From JAIOSF01 sp963677755 (GTDB taxonomy: Bacteria > Campylobacterota > Campylobacteria > Campylobacterales > Arcobacteraceae): DNA of 64,000 bases. Below are positions 15,001 through 21,660 of this stretch, one piece after another (within the stretch, counting starts at the first letter, position 1; the number at the start of each line of letters is the position of its first letter). The stretch covers positions 1,674,001 through 1,738,000 of the forward strand of contig OY782506.1 in the NCBI GenBank assembly GCA_963677755.1. Direction: 5' to 3'. Below the pieces are notes generated by a model. The model was not told the origin of the DNA. It did no database searches and was given only the letters and a program-made list of their open reading frames with translations. Made by a program: the position numbers and the translations under genes.

Positions 15001-18000
15001 TAAAACATTATCAACACTATCACCCTCGATGGTATCTGTACCTTTTGTACCAATAACATTTTCTATATCAATTAGTTTATGATGATTTGAAGTACCTGAA
15101 AGAGTTACATTTGTAACTGAGGTATCATTTAAACTTATGATTACACTCTCACTTGTTCCTAACGCACTATAATCAACGGTATCATTTCCTCTAGCTCCAC
15201 CCGTTTCGCTTCCACCATCTATATAATCACCAGAAACATTTGCTGTATCCTTTACTAGAAAAGTATCAGCTCCTGATCCACCTTTTAGAGTATTTGCATC
15301 ACTATTTCCAATAAATGTATCATCGTTTGAACCACCTGTGATATTTTCAATTCTATTAATGGTATCTGTTTCATCAACTGCATTATCAAATTCATGACTA
15401 ATATCTCCATCAGGTACAGCATCATCTGTATCTATTATAACTTCCGGAGTTGCACTTGCAAGATCAGCATAAATAGCTTGGTCTCTTAAACTATAATCAG
15501 CTGTATCACTTCCACTTGTTCCACCATCAAGAATATCATTTCCAATTCCACCTCTTAATATATCGTTATCAGCTCCACCATCAAGACTATCAGCTCCAGC
15601 TCCACCTTCTAAAGTATCAGCTCCAGCTCCACCTTCAAAGGTGTTCTCTTCGGCATCTCCTATTAATGTATCATTTTCACCTGAACCAATTATTTTTTCA
15701 ATACCATCTAAAGTATCTGTTCCACTTGTTTTTATAACTTGCTCAGTTACTTTGGTTAAATCAACATTTACTTTTGAACCATTAGAATAATCCATCACAT
15801 CTACTGTTGTTGCATCTCCACCATAAATAGTATCATCTCCAGCACTTGAAACAAAAGTATCATTACCTGCTAAACCTTTTAAGATATTATCTGAAGCATT
15901 TCCAGTTAAAGAATCATCGCCTACACTTCCTTCAAGATTTTCTATATTTAATATTTGTAAATCGTCTACGGAATCATTATTAATATCTTGTGCTGAACCA
16001 TTTGATAAATCTACAGTTACTCCATCTGCACTAGCATAATTAAAACTTACAAAATCCCCATCAGTTTCATTTCCAGTTCCACCATCGATATAGTCAATGC
16101 CACTACTTGCTCCATTTCCTAAAAGTGTATCATCACCTTCACCACCTATAAGTGTATTTGCTGTAGTTGTACCTACAATAGTATCATCACCTTTTCCACC
16201 AATAGCACCCTCTATACCACTAAATGTAGTATTTGCAATATTTCCAAAAGTTCCACTTCCATCATCAAGCTGAAATGTTCCATTTTCTAAATCTACATCT
16301 ACTCTTTTGTTTGTTGCATTTGCTATTTGTGAAAAATCTGCTGTATCTACATAACCTGTACCTTGGTCTGTTGTACCATCATAATGGGTAAATCCAGTAT
16401 CATTGACAACAAAAGTATCATCTCCCAATCCACCAATAAGTGTATCAAGATGTGCAGCATCTACTCCACCTTCACCATCAAGTGTATCATCTCCAGCTCC
16501 ACCAATAAGCGTATTTTGGCTACTATTTCCAGAAATAGTGTCATGTTGAGAAGTTCCTGTGATATTTTCTACATTCTCTATTTGGTGATCAGAACTATTT
16601 GTCCCTACTGTTACAGTAGTTGCACCATTATTTTCTTCATCTAAGTCTACTTCTATTTTTGAAGTTAAGTCACTATAATCAACAGTATCTACATCAGCAC
16701 CACCATCTATATAATCTCCTGTTGTTTCACCATCTAAAAAGTTAAATGTATCATTTCCAATTCCACCTTTTAAGGTATTTGCATAGTTATTTCCAGTAAT
16801 TGTATCGTCAAAGTCTGAACCGATAACATTTTCAATATCTACAAGAGTATCTGTACCTAAGTTTCCACCTACTGTTTGAGTTCCAGTTACAGATAAATCA
16901 ACATCAATTCCACTTACTGTAGCATCTGAAAAATCAGCTGTATCACTACCACCTATACCGCCATGAAGATAATCATCACCTGCGCCACCTCTTAAAGTAT
17001 CATCGCCCTCTTCTCCATAAAGACTATCATTTCCAAGATTACCAATAAGAGTATCGGCATTATCTCCACCTTTAAAGATATCATCTGTACTTGAAACATT
17101 ATCTCCTGTCATCTCATCTTTATAGTCACTACCTTGTATCTCTTCAATATTTGTTAAAGTATCACTATTCGAATCTGGTTTTAGTACTGTATAAGAGGTA
17201 CCACTTCCTGTTACAACAACTTTTGCTGTCATTGTTGAATAGTCTGCTACATCTGTATCATTACTAGTGGCGTCGGTTCCACCATCTATAGTATCTTCTC
17301 CAAGTGAACCATAAAATCTATCACTTCCTTCATTTCCATCAAGGCTGTTCTTTCCATCTGAACCTGTTAGTGTGTCATTTTTTGTTCCACCAATTAGGTT
17401 TTCTACATCTTTAATAGAATCAAAGTCACCAGATACGATTTCTTGTTCATTTTCATCACTTAAATCTACAGTAATACCATTTGATGTATAGTTTGAATAA
17501 TCTAAAGTATCAGTTCCACTTTTCCCATCAATTGTATTTGTATCAGTTGTAAAAGAGCTATCCATTTTAAAAGTATCAGCGTTATCACTCCCTATTGCAC
17601 TTTCAATTGAATCTAATGTATCAGTATCTGTTCCATCATTTGTAGTATTATTTACAAAATCTACTGTTGCACCATTTGCTGTAGTATTTAGATATGAAAG
17701 ATTTACACTATCATTTCCAGCTCCACCATAAAGTGTATCAACTCCCGTATCACCACTTAAAGTATCATCACCTGCTTGACCATATAGTGTATCTGTTCCA
17801 CTTCCTCCACTTAATATATCTGCTAAGTCATCACTAGAATCTGTATTTGTTTTATTATTTCCATAGATGATGTCATCTCCACTTCCACCAGAGATAGTAT
17901 CAGCTCCTGCCATACCTTCAAAAAGATTATCTACACCATCATCAGTATCACCTATGATTTGGTCACCATTTTTTGAACCACGAATATTTTCTATATCTTT

Positions 18001-21000
18001 TAAAGTATCTACAAATGTGGCATTGTACTCTACCTCTCCATATAGACTTGTACTATCAGTTCCAGCATTCATATTTGCTTTTATACCAACACCACTTGTG
18101 ATACTAGAATAATCAGCAGTATCTCCAACTACTGTATTAACTCCACCATCTAGTAAGTTGTTATTTGAATTACCACTTAACCAATCATCTCCAGCTCCAC
18201 CTTCTAGTGTATTTGATGAACTATTCCCTATAAAAGTATCATTCCCAGTTCCACCTTGAAGATTTTCTACATTTTTTATTTGAAGATTTCCAGCAGCTCC
18301 ACCATCTTGATAGTTATAAACAGTATTATCACTATCATTATAAGTATGCCCTTCACTCGTATCACTTGAATAATCTAGTCCTAAATTTACTGTGACATCT
18401 CCTACAACTCCATCAAAACTAACAAAATCATCTTCACCAGCTCCACCATCAAGATAATCATAAGTTCCTGCTGTTGTTAATGCAGAAGTTCCATTTCCTA
18501 GAAGTGTATCATTTCCACCACCTCCAATTAATGTGTTTGCATCTGTTGTACCTTTTAAAGTATCATCATAATCTCCACCAATAGCACCTTCAATAGAGTT
18601 AAAAGTATCACTTCCAAGCCCCGCTCCAATATCAATAGAACCAGTATTTGATAAATCTACATTTATTTTGTCATTAGCATCAGAAAAATCAGCAGTATCG
18701 ATACCATCTCCACCATTTAAAACATCATCACCTGTTCCACCTTTTAAGATGTCGTTACCTAAGCCACCATTTAAAACATCAGCTTCACCACCACCTGATA
18801 AAAAGTCATTTCCAGCTTCACCATTAAGTGTATTAAGTTGTTCATTCCCAATTAATGAGTCATCATGTTTTGAACCATTTGCATTTTCTATATCAATTAA
18901 AGTGTCAGTTCCTACTAAAAACTGAGTACTACCACTCATATCAGATGCAGTTTTATTGGCTAAATCAACCACAACTCCTTTTGTATTTGCTCCAACATCA
19001 TCAATATATGAATAATCTACAGTATCCCCATACTTATACACTTCCCAATTTGCTGATGTAAAATCAACTGTGTCTAAATCTATACCTGACTGATCTGTTA
19101 ATGCTCGATAATATGTTGTATTTGTACCATTTGTATTATCTCCATCATTGTTAAAAACAATATCCCCAATAACAATATCCAAAGCAACTTCATCGCCAGA
19201 ACTATTTGTAGCTTTTATGATACCATTATCTCCACCATCTAAAGTATCATCCCCTTTTCCACCTGAAAGGGTATCATCTCCACCTTTTGATATTAAAGTA
19301 TTATCTTTATCATCACCACTTAAAGTATCATTTGCATCGCCTGTAGTTACATTTTCTATATTTTTAATAGAGTCTTCTTCTACACCAGCTATTTTTACTT
19401 TTGTTTCAGTTGCACCATTTAAAAGAATAGAAATACCACCATCTGTGCTTGTATATGAGGAGTAATCCAAAGTATCACTATCTTCACCACCATCTATAGT
19501 ATCAGCTCCATCTCCTACAGTTGCGATAAAAGTATCATCACCTTTTCCACCATCTAGCACATCAACATCTGCTCCACCTGTAATAGTGTCATCTCCATCG
19601 CCACCATAAATAGTATCAGCACCTGCTCCACCTGTAAGTTGGTCATCACCTTTTCCACCTAAAAAGATATTTTCATCACTATTTCCATACATAATATCAT
19701 CTTGTGAAGAACCGACAACTCTTTCTATATCTATTAAAGTATCCACAGAACCATCTGTTACAGTTACAGTAGAATCACCCGCATCTAGCATCTGAACTTC
19801 AATAGACTCAGAACCAATAGTAGAATAATCAGCTGTATCAATAAAAGTAAAACTATTATCTACTGTTACATTTGTAGGAGATGTTATAGCCTCAGAACTT
19901 GAGATAAAGATATCAGTACCATCACTATATATATCCCCTAAAGGCTCCTCTCCATTTAAGATTTTTGTTGCATTTTCTTCTTTAAATTTATCTAAAAAGT
20001 CTGCTATTAATTCACTTGCATTAGCACCCGTTGCAGAGATTAGAACTGTACCTATCGTAATTGCCATTGCAGTTGTTGAAGTTAATTGTAATCTCGAATA
20101 GTCACTATTTTTACCACCATCTAAAGTATCATTTCCAGCTCCACCTATTAAAGTATCATTTCCAGCTCCACCATAAAGGGTATCATTGTTTTCTTTACCA
20201 TCAAGGTAATCATCTCCAAAGTTACCAAAAAGTTCATTTATAGAGGAAGAACCAGTTAAAGAGTCACCAAATATTGTCCCTTTAAGGTTTTCTATACTAT
20301 TTATAGTGATATTTCCATTATCTGTTGACTGTACACTTCCTAATGACAAATCAAATGTTACACTATTATCAAACTCTTCAAAACTTAAAGTATCATTTCC
20401 AACTCCACCATCTACACTATCATTTCCACCTTTGGTAAGAATATAATCATCTCCACCTGAAGCTAAAATTGTATTATCATCATTCGCATCATCGATAATC
20501 ATATCAGTATTTTTTGTACCAATTACATTTTCAATATTGAATAAAATATCTTCACCAGCATTAATTGTATTTTGAGAAGTTACCCCATCTTGAATTGATA
20601 AATCAACTCGTATACCACCTGTACCACCAACATCAGAATAATCAACAAAATCCCCAGTAGTTTCTAAAGCATCATATCCACCATCAATATAGTCATTTCC
20701 AGCTCCACCACTTAAAGTATCGTCACCTTCATTCCCATATAAAAAGTCATCTCCTGCGAGACCTTTAAGAGTATCATCACCTTTTCCCCCTTGAAGTGTA
20801 TTTTTTACATTACTACCTGAAATAAGGTCACCATTTTTTGAACCAATTGCATTTTCTACATCGTATATTTCAGCAGAACCTTCACCTATAACTTGTCCAC
20901 CTGCTAAGTCAATTTTATGTGCAACATCAGAGTTTGAAGCATCAATAGTATCTCCATTAACATCGTTTGTACCACTTCCACCATAAATAGTATCACTTCC

Positions 21001-21660
21001 ACCACTTACATAAAAAGTATCATCACCATCAAGACCTTCTAAAATATTTGTTGAATCATCTCCTGTAATGGTATCAGCATAAGCAGAACCTTTTACATTT
21101 TCAATATCGTATAAAGTATCACTTCCATCTGCTCCTGATGCTTTTCCTCTTTCATTGCCCTCATCATCTAAATCAACAGTTACAGCACCAAGTGCATTTT
21201 CATAACTAGCTGTATCTTTTCCAGCTCCACCTTTTAAAATATCGGCATCTGCTCCACCTTCTAGAGTATCAGTTCCTGCTCCTCCTTCTAGGGTGTCTTG
21301 ACCAGCAAGCCCTTTTAAAGTATCGTTTCCTGATTCTCCAATAAGAACATTTGTATTATCATCTCCCGTTATTGTATCATTGTCCTGAGTACCTGTGATA
21401 TTTTCAATCTCTCTGATAGTATCAGTATGAGAGGCATACATTTTTATAACTTTGGCATTTCCAGAACCATCTAGTGTACTCAAATCAGCATTTATACCCA
21501 TGTCATTGTCAATGTTGTCATAACTTGAATAATCTAAAACATCAATGCCATCATTTCCATCTACTGTATCATTTGCATTACCTGTAGTAATTGTGTCATT
21601 TGCCAAACCACCGTTAATAGTATTTTCAACAGTCTCGGAACCATAAATAATATTATCATT
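1..21660 (-). repeat. RTX repeat array, about 69 IEN-punctuated units
   Basis: Within the giant gene, the motif IEN(V/I) or a close variant recurs every 180-680 bases. By hand I counted about 69, a mean spacing near 310 bases (about 104 residues). A typical unit reads DTLxxIENVxGT, then a linker with DTIxGN, then a variable number of GGxGxDTL nonapeptides, then VDYS and VTVDL strands. Nonapeptide number varies widely: units near 6000-6190 have almost none, whereas 9740-10290 and 6780-7200 hold long runs. At DNA level the array shows recurrent plus-strand strings such as ccagctccacc, but neighbouring units are clearly diverged rather than identical copies. Confidence 0.9.

Noticed and set aside
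1..21660. CRISPR array or tandem DNA satellite, suggested by the recurring ccagctccacc strings
   Set aside because: The spacing is irregular, the copies are diverged, and the strings encode the RTX nonapeptide in one long frame.
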